From Pinus tabuliformis (lineage: Eukaryota > Streptophyta > Pinopsida > Pinales > Pinaceae): a stretch of DNA of 64,000 nucleotides. Shown one piece after another: positions 31,572 through 42,690 of the stretch. A model generated the notes under the pieces. That model ran no database searches. It saw only the letters and a program-made list of their open reading frames with translations, and was not told where the DNA came from. The DNA lies in assembly GCA_031772625.1 (NCBI GenBank), contig CM062808.1:138114605-138178604 (forward strand), written 5' to 3'. Each line of letters opens with the position of its first letter. Positions within the stretch are counted from its first letter, which is position 1. Both the position numbers and the translations under genes were made by a program.

Positions 31572-32530
31572 TCACCCTGTAATCTTTCCAAACCATGTGT
31601 GCATCATCCTCCTACACATGCGCCAGTCTTCAAAGTTTCCTTTGTGTGTACCCCACCATCTCGTGGGTGTAGCGCACAATACCCAAGTCAAGGCTTCGAA
31701 ACATTGCTTCTCTGGTACCTCTTTTTCAAACTTGTCCAAGAATCCATTTACCTCAACTAATCTGTCATAAGTAGGTAGATCCATTGTTTCCGTGGAAATG
31801 TAGTGCAGCGATCTTGTCATCATATTACAATTAAGTGTGGTTACCTCATGTACCATGTTCTGTCATCGCTCTATTTCTTCATCTGAATTTGAAGTACAGG
31901 AGTTGTCGCGCTCACATAAAAGTCGTCCATCTGCAGTGGGATTTACCCACTCTTGTTCTCATGCAGTTATTTTGTAGATATAGTCTAAGCTATCATCACT
32001 TTCATAGTCGCGCATTGGCTCAGTGTAGCACGATCCCTCAGCAGGGTCCAAAGGTATGATTATGCGCAGGGACTTTTTCTCAAAAATCATCCTGCGCTTC
32101 TTTAGATTTATCACCCTGTTCATGTCAGTGGCCCAATCAATTCCTAAAAGCGCATGGTAGGGATTGTTGTCATCAACAATCTCTATCACTTCAAAGTCTG
32201 CTAGCGCGCTTTCCCCTTCAATATCCACGGTGATTCCCTGCAATCTCCCCATAGGTATTATTTTTTGTTGGTTTTCCATTCACAAATGGATAGGAGACCA
32301 TTGTAGCGTAGGCCTTCCAATGCGTTCCCATGTCTACTTTGGCAGAACATTCGCATCCAATCCTAGGTCTAAAATAACTTGTTCCATCTCGTATTCTCTA
32401 ATCTGCGTGGTCAACCTCATTTCTCTTCCCTTCCTTGATGCATGATTTCCAATCTTTTGGACTACACGCAGTTCTCCTGGCGGGGTCCCGGCGCACCTAT
32501 TAATGAGTTCCTGCAATCCTTTCACAGCGT
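31572..32530 (-). pseudogene. G3 protease and second gag-like domain
   Basis: Frames 32334-32552, 31959-32279 and 31572-31856 contain YEMEQVILDLGLDANVLPK (protease active-site region; D-L-G-L-D in place of D-S-G-A), IPMGRLQGITVDIEG, NPYHALLGIDWATDMNRVIN, and MTRSLHYISTETMDLPTYDR with CATPTRWWGTHKGNFEDWRM. The last part resembles a gag shell domain (DxPxYDG…FxxALRATPARWW), an unusual domain placed after the protease. Broken by stops at about 31957 and 32280. Confidence 0.7.
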
Positions 32531-32535
32531 TACTG

Positions 32536-34027
32536 TCACGTAGTAGCTTCATGCATGTTTCTGGGAACGTATTTTCTCATTGATGGGTCCATTTTTGGCT
32601 CTGCCCTATCTTTGCTTCTTGAAGTGGAGGCATCAGCAAAGCTCTTCCTAGCTTCTATGAAGGTTGCCTTACTGCGCTCCAAATCAAACTCTGGTTCTTT
32701 CGTCGGAGCCTTGCAAACCCAAGTATTATCTTCAATTTGTTTTCCTTTGTCATCTCCTGTCGTAATTCCACTTCGAAGCACAATGTCTACATTAGGGTCT
32801 TCCTTGCGCAGCTCAGACCTCAGCATTTGCAGGTTCTGAGTCGGGGGAGGTTGGAGCGCTCCTTTTTCGCGCAGCCTAGCTATTAGTGTGGGATATTCCT
32901 CTGTTTCATGATCAGACAAGGTGCAGTACAGACATGATGGACATGTAGGATTCATACAATCACAGGCATAATGTCTTGGCCCCCCACAATTGTAACATAT
33001 CAGTTGTCTGCGACCTCTTCCAGGTCCTCCTCCACCCCGGTGTCGTCTGTGCCCTTGAATTTGGTTCACATCATCCCTGGATTTTGTTCAAGGGGCTATG
33101 TTTCGACCTGAACTCTATAGGTAGGAGTTTTATCCATCATTAGCTCATAGCTTCTACAGGTACGCTCATTATGTCCCACTGATCTACAGAAATTGTAGAA
33201 CAGCTGTTGTGAGTTCTGTGTGTACTTCTGCAACAGATGATAGTTGTCTGTAACATGTTTTCCTCCTATTTGACAAATAGCTCACCACAAAGCAGGCATT
33301 GTGTTAGGTCTTCTTGTGCCTCCAGTATTAACAACATCGACCCTCCTCCCACTTGGTAATTTTCTAACACTGGGCAGTGTTCCTTGTCATGCCCCTGACC
33401 CTTGCACTTTATGCACCATACCTCTTCACACACTTCCGGGCGAGCTATCCTATCCTATTTCAGACTTTGCATATCAAGGCATAAGTTTTTCAACTGCGCG
33501 TGGATCTGTTGAAGTCCCAGGTTAGGATCCTATATCGGGGTCTCATGCAGCTTCATCATCGTCTCTAAAGCTTCATCCTAAGTTGTCAATCACTATTGTG
33601 ACAGTGTGTTCCTCAAATGCCACGATAGTGATGCTACAAACCACTCGCAATGTTGTCTATCTGTCAGAGTCATGTTAGCTTCGTGAATCATGCATTTCAG
33701 TGTTTGATCCAGCTCCCAACGTATCTCGCCTGGTAACATCATGATTTATTTGAACCCAATGATCGACTGCACTTCTGACTTCAGCCTGCTAAACTCCCTA
33801 ATTAGCGTAGGTTGGACATCCACGATTCCTGCATTCAGATGATCACTTAAGTGCTTAATGTACCAAGTCAGTGCACGATCCTACAAAGTGCTAACCAACG
33901 TGGCTTTCTTGATAGCATCATCTGTCACTCCCTGTGATTCCCATACAGCTTTTACAATGAGCCAAAACTGGTCTGGATCTTCATTTCCCACTCCCTTGAA
34001 CACAGGCAACTTTATCGAGCTCGCCAT
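32536..34027 (-). pseudogene. G3 gag with several zinc knuckles
   Basis: Probable start MASSIKLPVFKGVGNEDPDQ at 34027, then FWLIVKAVWESQGVTDDAIK, ALTWYIKHLSDH, REFSRLKSEVQSIIGFK and LPGEIRWELDQTLKCMI, the retrotransposon-gag domain. Knuckle 1 is CIKCKGQGHDKEHC at 33374-33415 and a later one is CYNCGGPRHYACDC at 32956-32997, both CX2CX4HX4C. CPSCLYCTLSDHETEEYP follows, with a degraded motif. A GRGGGGPGRGRR-type linker precedes the last knuckle. The C-terminal 177 codons (32536-33069) are intact, but the N-terminal half has about eight stops. RNA-packaging protein; dead copy. Confidence 0.85.
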
Positions 34028-34096
34028 GTTAAAACGCGGTGGTGGTGGTGGTGGTATGGGCAAAGACGAAGGTGATGATGGCAAAACTAGCGGTGG

Positions 34097-35142
34097 TGTT
34101 AGCCTCACTCTCTTAAAAATCAATAATAAATCCAATTAATAAATTAAATCGAATCATTCATCAAAGAAATGTTGCAAACAAGACCAACCAGCCAGATTAA
34201 AGATTGATTATTCATGGATTGATCCATGGGAATGGTCATCCACAGCCAAAAGATTGTACAAGTTTTACAATTGGATTCACTCACACATATTGCGGCCAAC
34301 AGTCAAATGAAGATGGTACTCTCGTGAAGTTGAACGAGGGAGGACACAAGTGAAATACTCCTACACCTACAGGGGGGAGTTCAAATATAATTTGGAGAAG
34401 ATTTCCTCTCCTTTCAGTTGAAAAAGGGGGGAAAATGTCAATGAAATTGACAAGTGGTTGTCAGACTGAAAGTCTCGACAACATCAGCAAAGCAGCCAGT
34501 GGGCATCTTCATCAGCCAGTGGGAGTTCATCAAATTGTGTCAGTGGACACTGGATATTGTTTTCAAGCAAAGGACAGTTGGATCCTTTATTAGCTTGGCA
34601 CATGATGGAGTTGTCAAGAAACATTCAGAGATGAATCAAACATGTAGCTGATTCATGTTCTCTTCAGATTTGAGTTTTTTCCAGCATCCAGCTTTGGCGG
34701 TTTTTCAGGCAAATGTTTTTTGAGGATCAACTTGAGAACTTGAAAGATGGTTCCTTGTTCGTTTTGGATTTATCATTGATGGGGGGAATGTTAGCCTCAC
34801 TCTCTTAAAAATCAATAATAAATCCAATTATTAAATTAAATAAAAAAATCATGAGAATTCCTCAAACCAAGGATTCTAGTTTGGATGAGAGATTCTCTCC
34901 AACTAGCTCTCCTAAATTAGTGTATAAGTTAAGAAATTGTCTCAACCAAGTGAGTCTAAGATAGACGCACTATATTAATACCACTTGCTCATGTATTTAA
35001 ATGTATTATTAAATTATTTTAATAAGAGATAAATACATGAGCATGAGAGACCACATGATGGCTCTCTGCCTTTTCCGCCAATTTGATTTTTGTGAGTTAA
35101 TTTGTTGTGCATATGGTTATATGGTTGTGTGATTATCCTTCA
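34097..35142 (+). mobile_element. Collapsed small LTR element in G3 leader
   Basis: 1,046-bp insertion flanked by GGTGG (34092-34096 and 35143-35147). It begins TGTTAGCCTCACTC, and the same sequence restarts at 34789 after the polypurine-like TTGATGGGGGGAA. The 3' LTR is 34789-35142 (354 bp, ends TTCA). Only the first ~54 bp of the 5' LTR survive (34097-34150), followed by ~640 bp of internal sequence without recognisable domains. The PBS must be in the deleted part. Confidence 0.85.
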
Positions 35143-35147
35143 GGTGG

Positions 35148-35739
35148 TGTGGGTGGGGTTGGTATGCACAGAATCCTCTACCTTATTAAATTGATCGCAC
35201 TGCGTGGAAATACCTTAGTGAGCTCTTCCTCGTCCCTTCGCGGAGGTGAAACCAAGGGGCTAGTTTCTAGTTCCACACTTCCTTCGTTTCTGTAAATTCT
35301 CCCACTTCGCGTAGCCCCGAACATCAATGTAACTGCATAATACATTTTTCACACAATAACATTTTAATCCAAGTGTTCAAAGACTTAACATACTTACCTC
35401 GCGGTCCTTTGAGAAAGCGTCGCTCAGCTTTGTTGGAGCTAACTGAAGTGTCTACCACGAACGCAATAATTAATCCTCCTATAATTTAATTGAGCCAATG
35501 ATCAACAGCGCACGCAATCTTATCCTCTGATGCTTCCAATCTATGCACCACTTATGGAGTCCACACAATAGGGCTGTCAAGCTTCTGTGTAAAGGTAGCA
35601 GTCTAACCACTCTTCTTTTGTCAGTTGCGGATTCCTGTTCTCCTGTGCCGCGAACTCGTGAATTCTCCTATCAATCCAGCCTTCGATTTCCTTCTAGTTG
35701 GATTCCAGTGATGCGACGTCAGACATCTCTATGCAGATT
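35148..35739 (-). other. G3 leader between PBS and gag
   Basis: About 590 bp plus the 64 bp left of the insert. Frames are closed and no homology is seen, apart from purine/pyrimidine-rich stretches. Confidence 0.55.
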
Positions 35740-35762
35740 CCGGTCCCAACAACGAAACCATT
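35740..35762 (-). other. G3 primer-binding site region
   Basis: The minus strand reads AATGGTTTCGTTGTTGGGAC directly after the LTR end GCCAACA. This is not the initiator Met-tRNA type; the priming tRNA is unidentified. Confidence 0.55.
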
Positions 35763-36720
35763 TGTTGGCTTGTAGGGGCTTGACCCAGGTTCGGAGTTAG
35801 TTAGCCAAACAAATCCTTGTACTACTGGCCCTTTAGGCAATAGTCCGCGAAACACGGGCTGAGGTCTCACCCGAAGTAGTATGGGGGGATGCTAGAACCA
35901 ATTTTCCACACCCTTGAGATGTCTGAGGGGTTGATTTAGTCCAACTATGAATACTTCCATGCAAGTTGCTTCGCACTCTTTCCTAGCCTACGAGGCCTTC
36001 ATGGCCCAGTTCTATTTGTCTTCGCGCAGCCCGAAATAGGGATTGTGGGGCTTTCACGCTATTAGGGAAGCGATCTGTGCTATTTCTCCCAGTAACCCCG
36101 CGAATCTTACTTATCTTCTTATAACAATTCATTAGCTTTGCATAAACAGATACTTCATATTACATTTACTTATAACACATTCATATAAGTTCGTGCAGCA
36201 AATAAACAGTAAACTTGCAATGTAAAGCCACTATACTTCAATGCATAAAATAGGAAAAGATACACAGAAATATTGTAGAACTTCTCTTTATTAAAGTTTC
36301 AATCAGTTACAGACTAAACCTACCCTGCACACTCAGATGTGGGGGTCCGCGCACTCAGCTGCGGACTACTAGGCCTCTACACACTCAGCTGCAGAGCCTT
36401 CTCCTACTCTACGACCCAAATACTTGACTCTACACTTAACCTAAGACTCAATTCTTCATTATTCATTTTCTCTTCCATGATGTCTTACAACCTAGAGCCT
36501 CGCTATATCTATACAATCCCATGGTCTGCGAACCATGGGTAGATCTCTAAAGCTGACATTACATTACAAAAATAAGGGCAGACAACCCTATGACTCAACT
36601 ACAGCTTCACGCTCCGCGCCCATAAATCGTGGAGTCTTTACATCGGAATTGGTCAAAACTTGGGCTTTAAGCCCCAAAAACATGCCTCGGGGAGATTCCA
36701 CACCCATCACCTATTATTAA
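35763..36720 (-). mobile_element. Partial G3 5' LTR (inner end)
   Basis: The inner end is fixed by the PBS at 35763. The outer limit is not visible; I set it near 36720, where composition changes. It contains three copies of an ACTCAG(A/C)TG unit at about 36333-36398. There is no overlap with the preserved part of the 3' LTR, so LTR identity cannot be measured. Confidence 0.45.
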
Positions 36721-38080
36721 CAAATTAACCCACTTTGTTTAATATTGAGCATATAATTTACAGAAAACAAACTAGTAGGATTTACACATTCTATACTTCC
36801 ATGCATAAGATTCAAACAATTTTGTAGCCTATCCCTGCTCACACACAACCAATACACAATTTTTACTATAGCATATCCAGTAAAGAACTTGCAAAGATAC
36901 TTATTTGTATTCCGTCTAAACTGATAAAAAAAAAAGTCAATTAGAAAGACCACACCATCCAACAATGAGACTGGCAATGACGTCTGGTCTCCCCCTGAGT
37001 TTCCTTGCTCTAGACAGTCTTAGAAATCAACTATTGAGTTATCCCATTCTAGAACCTCAAGACTTCAATCAATCTGGTTCAGAGTTATTTACTCAAGTTT
37101 TTAGTTTGTTTTTTTTTTTTTCTCCCGGGGGTTCCACTGGCTCTGTGTCCAGCTCAATAACACCTCAGCCGTAACAACGTCCTGCCAACCTTCACAGCAT
37201 CCTATGTAAGGTTCCAAAGTTTTCACTTCTCTTCTCTCTTAATCCTCCAACCATATTTTACCATCCTTGGATCTTGGAGATTTGGAATTTGTTACTCTTA
37301 ATATTTTCTCTTGACTTTTCAAACATGTCATTTAATTTCCAACCAACATTGTCTTAGTATAAGGTTCCACTATGTTATTTTCACCGAGCCACAAGTATGG
37401 GTTTTACAATTACTTTACAACTATTGAATGTTTTCTTGATTTAAGAAACTTAGAAAAGCATAAAACTATGATGCAATTCACAATATGCACACAACTCTGA
37501 ATTCGTACCAAAAAATGAGATATGGTCGCTTGTTTCATCTACACATTGAATTTATTCAATTTTCATCAAGTAGTAAAGTTAAAAAACAACTTTTAGCAAT
37601 AAAGTTGACCTTTATTGAACAATCTGTCAAACCTGTCATCACGAGACTCTGCCACATAACGTGATTAGATCATATCTGTACACCTACAAATTGAAAATAT
37701 GACACGAAGTATTTCACCTTTTTCTATATACTCATTTTCTACTAATAGCCAAACATACATCTACAACCATAGTCTAATTTTATCTACTTCACATTAATTT
37801 CAGAAAAAATGATCTCCCTGAACACTTTAGATCATTTGAGCACAGTCAAATATAGAGTTGTATGAGGTGCATATATCCACTTCAAGTTATACCAAATTGT
37901 TACAGATCAACCTCTACAAGACGTGCCATCAGCCTCAGTAACAAAGTGGAAGGTAGGGATGAACATGAAAAATATATGTAGTCATGGAATGAAGAACTCA
38001 AAATAATGGATGGGTATGAAATCTTAAATAGAAAAGAGTGTAATGAGGATTTTGTTCAGATATTTATAGATAGGAGGTGT
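36721..38080. other. Unassigned AT-rich sequence
   Basis: About 1.36 kb without recognisable coding. A 13-T tract next to CTCCCGGGGG lies at 37111-37131. Nothing else stands out. Confidence 0.5.
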
Positions 38081-38291
38081 GTGGATAACATAAGAATATT
38101 GTTATTTGATACAACACAAAATGCTAAAGTAGAGAACCCTGGATTGGAATGGCAGAGGTTGGGTATGTGTTGTATCTAGACATGCCATGAGGTATAACCC
38201 CAACAATGCAAAATGGTTTAACAGAGATTGTTTTGTTCTTAGTGGAGGACATGGGTGCTTGCATCATCTTGCAGGATTTCAATCTGTTGAG
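38081..38291 (+). pseudogene. Transketolase gene fragment (pseudogene)
   Basis: Two frames with a break near 38170 read [20 protein letters not shown] plus GL, and then [35 protein letters not shown]. They align in order with the N-terminal thiamine-diphosphate domain of plant transketolase (IRFLAIDAVEKANSGHPGL … [35 protein letters not shown]). The conserved SGH is replaced by VEN, five residues after GHGC are deleted, and the GHVLYDEV stretch is frameshifted, so it cannot make enzyme. It ends at GAG|GTAATT, a plausible 5' splice site. Transketolase works in the Calvin cycle and pentose phosphate pathway. Confidence 0.8.
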
Positions 38292-38599
38292 GTAATTGAT
38301 CTACACGTAAATCCTTTTGAATTCATTGACACCAATTTTTGGACTTTCCGGTGCCAGAATCCGACCGAAAAATTTCAGATGAAATCTTGATTTGTGTTAT
38401 TTAAACTAGTTTTTTTTACTGTGTACCTTGAAAAACCCCTAGGGAACTTTGATTGTGTAGGGTTACCTATTAAATCTTGTGAGTTCAATCGATTCCTACC
38501 AGATTTTAGATAAATTAAATAGGAAAAACCCACAAGAAAAACTTCCAAAAAGTCTCACTAAAAAAAACTTTGTTTAGTTCTCTACAAGAAGCTGGATTG
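38292..38599. other. Junction sequence between transketolase fragment and G4
   Basis: About 300 bp, AT-rich. It could be intron sequence of the transketolase fragment. No motif supports more. Confidence 0.4.
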
Positions 38600-38604
38600 T
38601 GCTG

Positions 38605-39591
38605 ACGTGATCTGGTATTTTCTTGGAGAACACGGTAACACAATCCACATAAACAATGCTCTAACTTATAAGGTCACAGAATGTGATGTCCATTGCTCTT
38701 TGAAAGTCACACACGTGTTGATAAGTCTAAATGGCATCCTCTTGAAAGCAAATGTTCCAAATTTGGTCTGGAAGGCGGTTTTTAATTTGTCTGGTTCCGC
38801 TACTAGCACTTGATTATAACCAAAGAAACCATCTAGTAGTGAAAACATTTAAGAACTAAATATTGTCTGAAGGATTTGTTCCATGGATGGCACTGGTAAT
38901 CATCTTTATCAAAAGCTCGATTAAGATTCTGGAAATCAACACAAAGACATATTTCACCAGACTTATTTTTGATTAGGACCAAGTTGGAGACCCAAGTGGA
39001 ATGTCTGACTTTGAAGATGATCTAAACATCCAATAGCTTTCTTAATTCCTTTTGGATAAGGGGTTCCAATGTTTGATGAACTTTTCGTAGCTTTTATTGG
39101 AAAGTCTTTACCCCTTATTTTATAGGAATGATGTGTTGGATAATATGAGATCCATTTTTCTTTAAATCAACATATGTCCATGAAAATACATCACAGTATT
39201 GTTTGAATAATAGGATAAATGCATGTTGTTCCTGTGGAGAACAACACGTACCGAGGTTTACATACTTCAGATCTTCTTGGGTCCCAAGATTGACTTGTTC
39301 AGATGATAACTTTGAGCTCAGAGTCTTTGTATTGATTGGACTTCTAAATCGGTTTTGCAAGTCATATAACTTCTCTAGGGACACCACACCCTTAGGCATA
39401 GTGTTTCCTTTCATTGATTTGGATGTGTCTTGCAAATACCGATCATGCTCATCCTCATCTATGGTAGCCTCCTTGAATACATCTTCATTAGCCATAAAGT
39501 GTAGTACATGTTGGTCATCGTTGAAAACATGTAAATTAGTGACATTGTCTGGTCCAGATAGTTTATATACAATTTTCAACTGAAAAACCAT
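38605..39591 (-). pseudogene. G4 linker and reverse transcriptase (5' two thirds)
   Basis: The frame 39115-39591 carries PDNVTNLHVFNDDQHVLHF and VNLGTCCSPQEQHAFILLFK, then YCDVFSWTYVDLKKN and HIIQHIIPIK, the conserved lead-in to RT. RT follows with breaks: LRKVHQTLEPLIQKELRKLL, VRHSTWVSNLVLIKNKSGEI, CLCVDFQNLNRAFDKDDY, FSLLDGFFGYNQVLVAEPDK, LKTAFQTKFGTFAFKRMPF. The catalytic YxDD box is YVDC in the shifted frame near 38630, so the second Asp is lost. The rest of RT and integrase are missing. Dead. Confidence 0.85.
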
Positions 39592-39619
39592 TTTTCAATG
39601 GCGACATCCTAGCTATTGC

Positions 39620-40190
39620 ATTTTTATGCATGCCTTGCATCCTTTCTAATTCTAGGAACATAAATAATAATGAAAGATTTAAAATAACTGATTAAACACC
39701 ATACCTCTTGTTGGTAGTTTTTAAGATACGGTGAGACACAGTGGATAGTTCCTCGTACCTAACGAGTGACAACCTTCGAGTCACTGGTTACCTTGAGAAT
39801 CTATACCTTCATATCAATGTATTTCTTTAATCCAAACACAAGCACTTCATATTCAATAGTATTATTAGTACACTCAAACTCTAGACAGCATGAAAGGGTA
39901 TGCTTCTTATTGCATGGGTCTATAAGAACACAATCAGCTCCAGAACCATCATGTGTATTTGAACAATCAAAATATAAAGTCCATACATAATGAGCTACTA
40001 AGCTACTTCCTATACTAGTATTACTACTATTATGTGCATCTATATTACATGCTTCATTTGCACCAGTTGGAGAACAAGGAAGGAGCTCCAGCTGTGTATT
40101 TGGTGGAACGAGTGATGGTTTTGTTTGATAACACATGAGGTCAATTTCAAGGAAACAATTCCCAAAAATCAGATCAAAAAAAGCAAGAGA
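39620..40190 (-). pseudogene. G4 RNase H-like domain, N-terminal to RT
   Basis: The minus strand reads HYVWTLYFDCSNTHDGSGAD, VLIDPCNKKHTLSCCLEFEC, TNNTIEYEVLVFGLKKYIDM, a TAG at 39801, ILKVTSDSKVVTR, YLKNYQQEVWCLISYF and YVPRIRKDARHA. D (YFDCS; usually DGS), E (TIEYE) and D (TSDSK) match the RNase H catalytic set. The text runs straight on into the pre-RT linker, so this order (RNase H before RT) is the element's own layout, not a rearrangement of this copy. The usual Ty3 order is RT then RNase H. Confidence 0.75.
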
Positions 40191-41400
40191 CTTGTTGTGG
40201 CCCTCAAGTGGTGTCACGGTCATGTACAACTCACTATTCACTTGAAACTGGTTATTCCTACCCTTATATGGAAGCCACAAAACTAGTCTATTGCAAAATA
40301 CCCTTGCAAATTTCTAAACCAGTCCATGTTAAGGAGAACAAAATAGGCCTCTGGTATGTCCACAATTACAATATTATACATTTATGAACTCAATAATCTT
40401 TTGATACTCTGATAAGCACATTCTTAAGTTCACCAATAGCTTGGACAAGAGATTTATCCAGCTGAATAATTTGTGCATCAATTTTCTCCCATTTTTCATT
40501 TATTTTCTTTGCTAAGATAATAGCATTACATTTACAGATGCATCAGAATCAACTAAACAATTATGGACATTATAATAAAAATGAAGGGCAGAGTTTTAGC
40601 TTCCAATGTTAAAGCATTCACTATAGATTCAATGGGAGCAGAAGAGTTACCTGACACCTTTTGAGAAGAGGAAGATTTATCACCTATCGAAGGTTATGAA
40701 AATGTTTGGAAATGAAGTTCACGCTGAACTGCAATATTTGCGAGCTCATAGATAGAAATTTTGGCTTGTGTTTTCTTCATATCTTCCAATGTGTTATAAT
40801 CAATCATTTCACCTATAGCAAACAATGTTCAAGTGTCTAGAGGAGTGGTTGTATTTGACATGTCGAGAGTGTTGGACTTACCCTTACTATTGGAGGAAGT
40901 GTTCTTGGAACTAGTTGCATCTCCAGACTTACTCTGCATAATCTAAGTAGGATTGACAGATGGTGAGGTTCTTCTTAGCATTTGCTCTTTTAGTTTTTGT
41001 CTTTTCAATTCCTATTCATAGATGGGCCTTTTTTCCTTAAACTATGTCGACCATTTTTTTTATTGGGGGGGATCATTTTGTGGTGGATCTTTGGCATTCT
41101 TATTGTCAGCACTATAGATACATTGATATGCATTCACTGCGTGTCCAATACTTGTGCTTTATTCATCTGATGCATGTTCCTTTGTTTATTCTATTTTTTA
41201 TGTTTTCTCATCTGCTAATAGAGTATCCATAATGTGTGCAGCCAAAGCGTTCATGTTTTTGGTTCCATTTAGGGAATGCATTTTTGAATGATATTCCTAA
41301 CGGAAAGAACAATAATTATCCATGTCAATGCTTTCTATATTCATCATGACATTTGAGCTCTGTGTAGACTTGGTGGTTTGATTGTTGTTGTTACTATTAT
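40191..41400 (-). pseudogene. G4 gag tail and protease region (heavily broken)
   Basis: Recognisable pieces on the minus strand: IQLDKSLVQAIGELKNVLIR at about 40400-40460, NGYF-like strand and WLPYKGRNNQFQVNSELYMT, then ELANIAVQRELHFQTFS and NTLDMSNTTTPLDT. These fit the segment around the aspartic protease, though the D-S/T-G motif itself could not be read in frame. Frequent stops and shifts. Confidence 0.55.
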
Positions 41401-42664
41401 TCCTTCAAAAATGGAAATACTTGGGAGGCTTATTGCTATTGGAAGTCTCACTTGACCTTTTATTTAGTTCTGAAATCTCATTAATGAGTGTCTTCACCAT
41501 CTTGGTCAAGATTTCAATGTTTGATGATTCCTTTTCTTTAGCTTTATTAGAAGAAGGTGGCAACTTCCTACTAGTTTCTTTGTATTCTTTTGATTCGTCA
41601 TCGCCTGTAATAACTCCAATCACGTGGAAGTCCTTCTCAACGGTGATCACAACTGCAAAATTTAATGCCAATATCACCTTTGTGGCCCTTTTCACTAATT
41701 GGCAAATGTTAGTGTCAAGGCATCTATGTAATAATCGATAGTAATTTAATCATGTGCTTTCGTGCCCGGGGAAAACTTATTCAATATACAATTAAACTTT
41801 TGATTAAAATATTTCACTTTCTCTTTTTCCCCCATTTTAATGCTTTCGATCGCTTTCAGTAACATGGCAGGAATCTTGTCATCAACAAACTTCTCAATGA
41901 ATAACTTTTAAAACTCCCTCCAAGTGTGGATTGAATTGACGAGCAGACTGTGGTACCATATTGCTACTCTACCTTCAAATGTATAAGGGAAAAATCTACA
42001 GGCAACATCATCATACCTCACATCCAACATTCATATATGCATGTTAAAATCATCAAGGTGATCTTCTGCCTTCATCTTCTTATTTGCATCATACTTGATA
42101 ACAGCTTTTCCAGATGTCTTGGCATCTTATGTAAATTTTCCAGAAGACCAAGAGGCCCTTGGGCCATCCAATCCAAATATTGGTCAGACATGTTCTCGTT
42201 TTTGTGTTCTTCCTCCTTATCAGAATCTGAGGAATCTTCACCATCTAATATGTCAAAGAGGTCATTAGAAAGAAAAATTGTGCCATCCTCATACCCTTCG
42301 TTAAGAGGTGGAAGATGATCTAGATGTAATGTGTCGTCTGATGATTCTTCTAACTCCTCAAGAGTAGCAAAGACCAAATATTCCACTAGAGATATTGATA
42401 TACCGGTATTGGTTGCTTGTTTCTTCTTTGGAAAATATGGAAGATTTTATTCTCTAGGGATTAATCTGATAGCATTAGCGTACCGACGGGTTATGGGTTG
42501 AATTGTCCAGATTTTCTCGTAGGTAACCTCGCAAGTTGACTCTGAGCTAGGCTCAGAGGATATTCATGCTTCAGGAATCAGAGTTGGAATGGTGCTAAGA
42601 ATTTTGCTACCTTATCCAGAAGAAGAATGATTTGGGTGTGCAAAGTTATCAGCCATAAAAAAAT
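41401..42664 (-). pseudogene. G4 gag
   Basis: Starts about MADNFAHPNHSSSG (42660), then the acidic frame 42072-42386 (LVFATLEELEESSDDTLHLD, DGEDSSDSDKEEEHKNENMS). Next is the gag shell: AIWYHSLLVNSIHTWREF, LFIEKFVDDKIPAMLLKAIE, KEKVKYFNQKFNCILNKFSP, and frame 41405-41695 (KRATKVILALNFAVVITVEK … LTKMVKTLINEISELNKRSS). About six stops or shifts. The layout matches a plant Ty3 Gag that packages element RNA. Confidence 0.8.
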
Positions 42665-42690
42665 TGGTGACCCTCCTTCTAGCACCATAA
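42665..42690 (-). other. G4 primer-binding site region
   Basis: The minus strand reads TTATGGTGCTAGAAGGAGGG just after the LTR end CCGTCAACA. It is not an initiator Met-tRNA site; the primer tRNA is unidentified. Confidence 0.6.

Noticed and set aside
39115-40280. Scrambled domain order in G4 as a rearrangement
   Set aside because: RNase H, linker and RT text run on continuously without a break or duplicated border, so the order looks native to the family.
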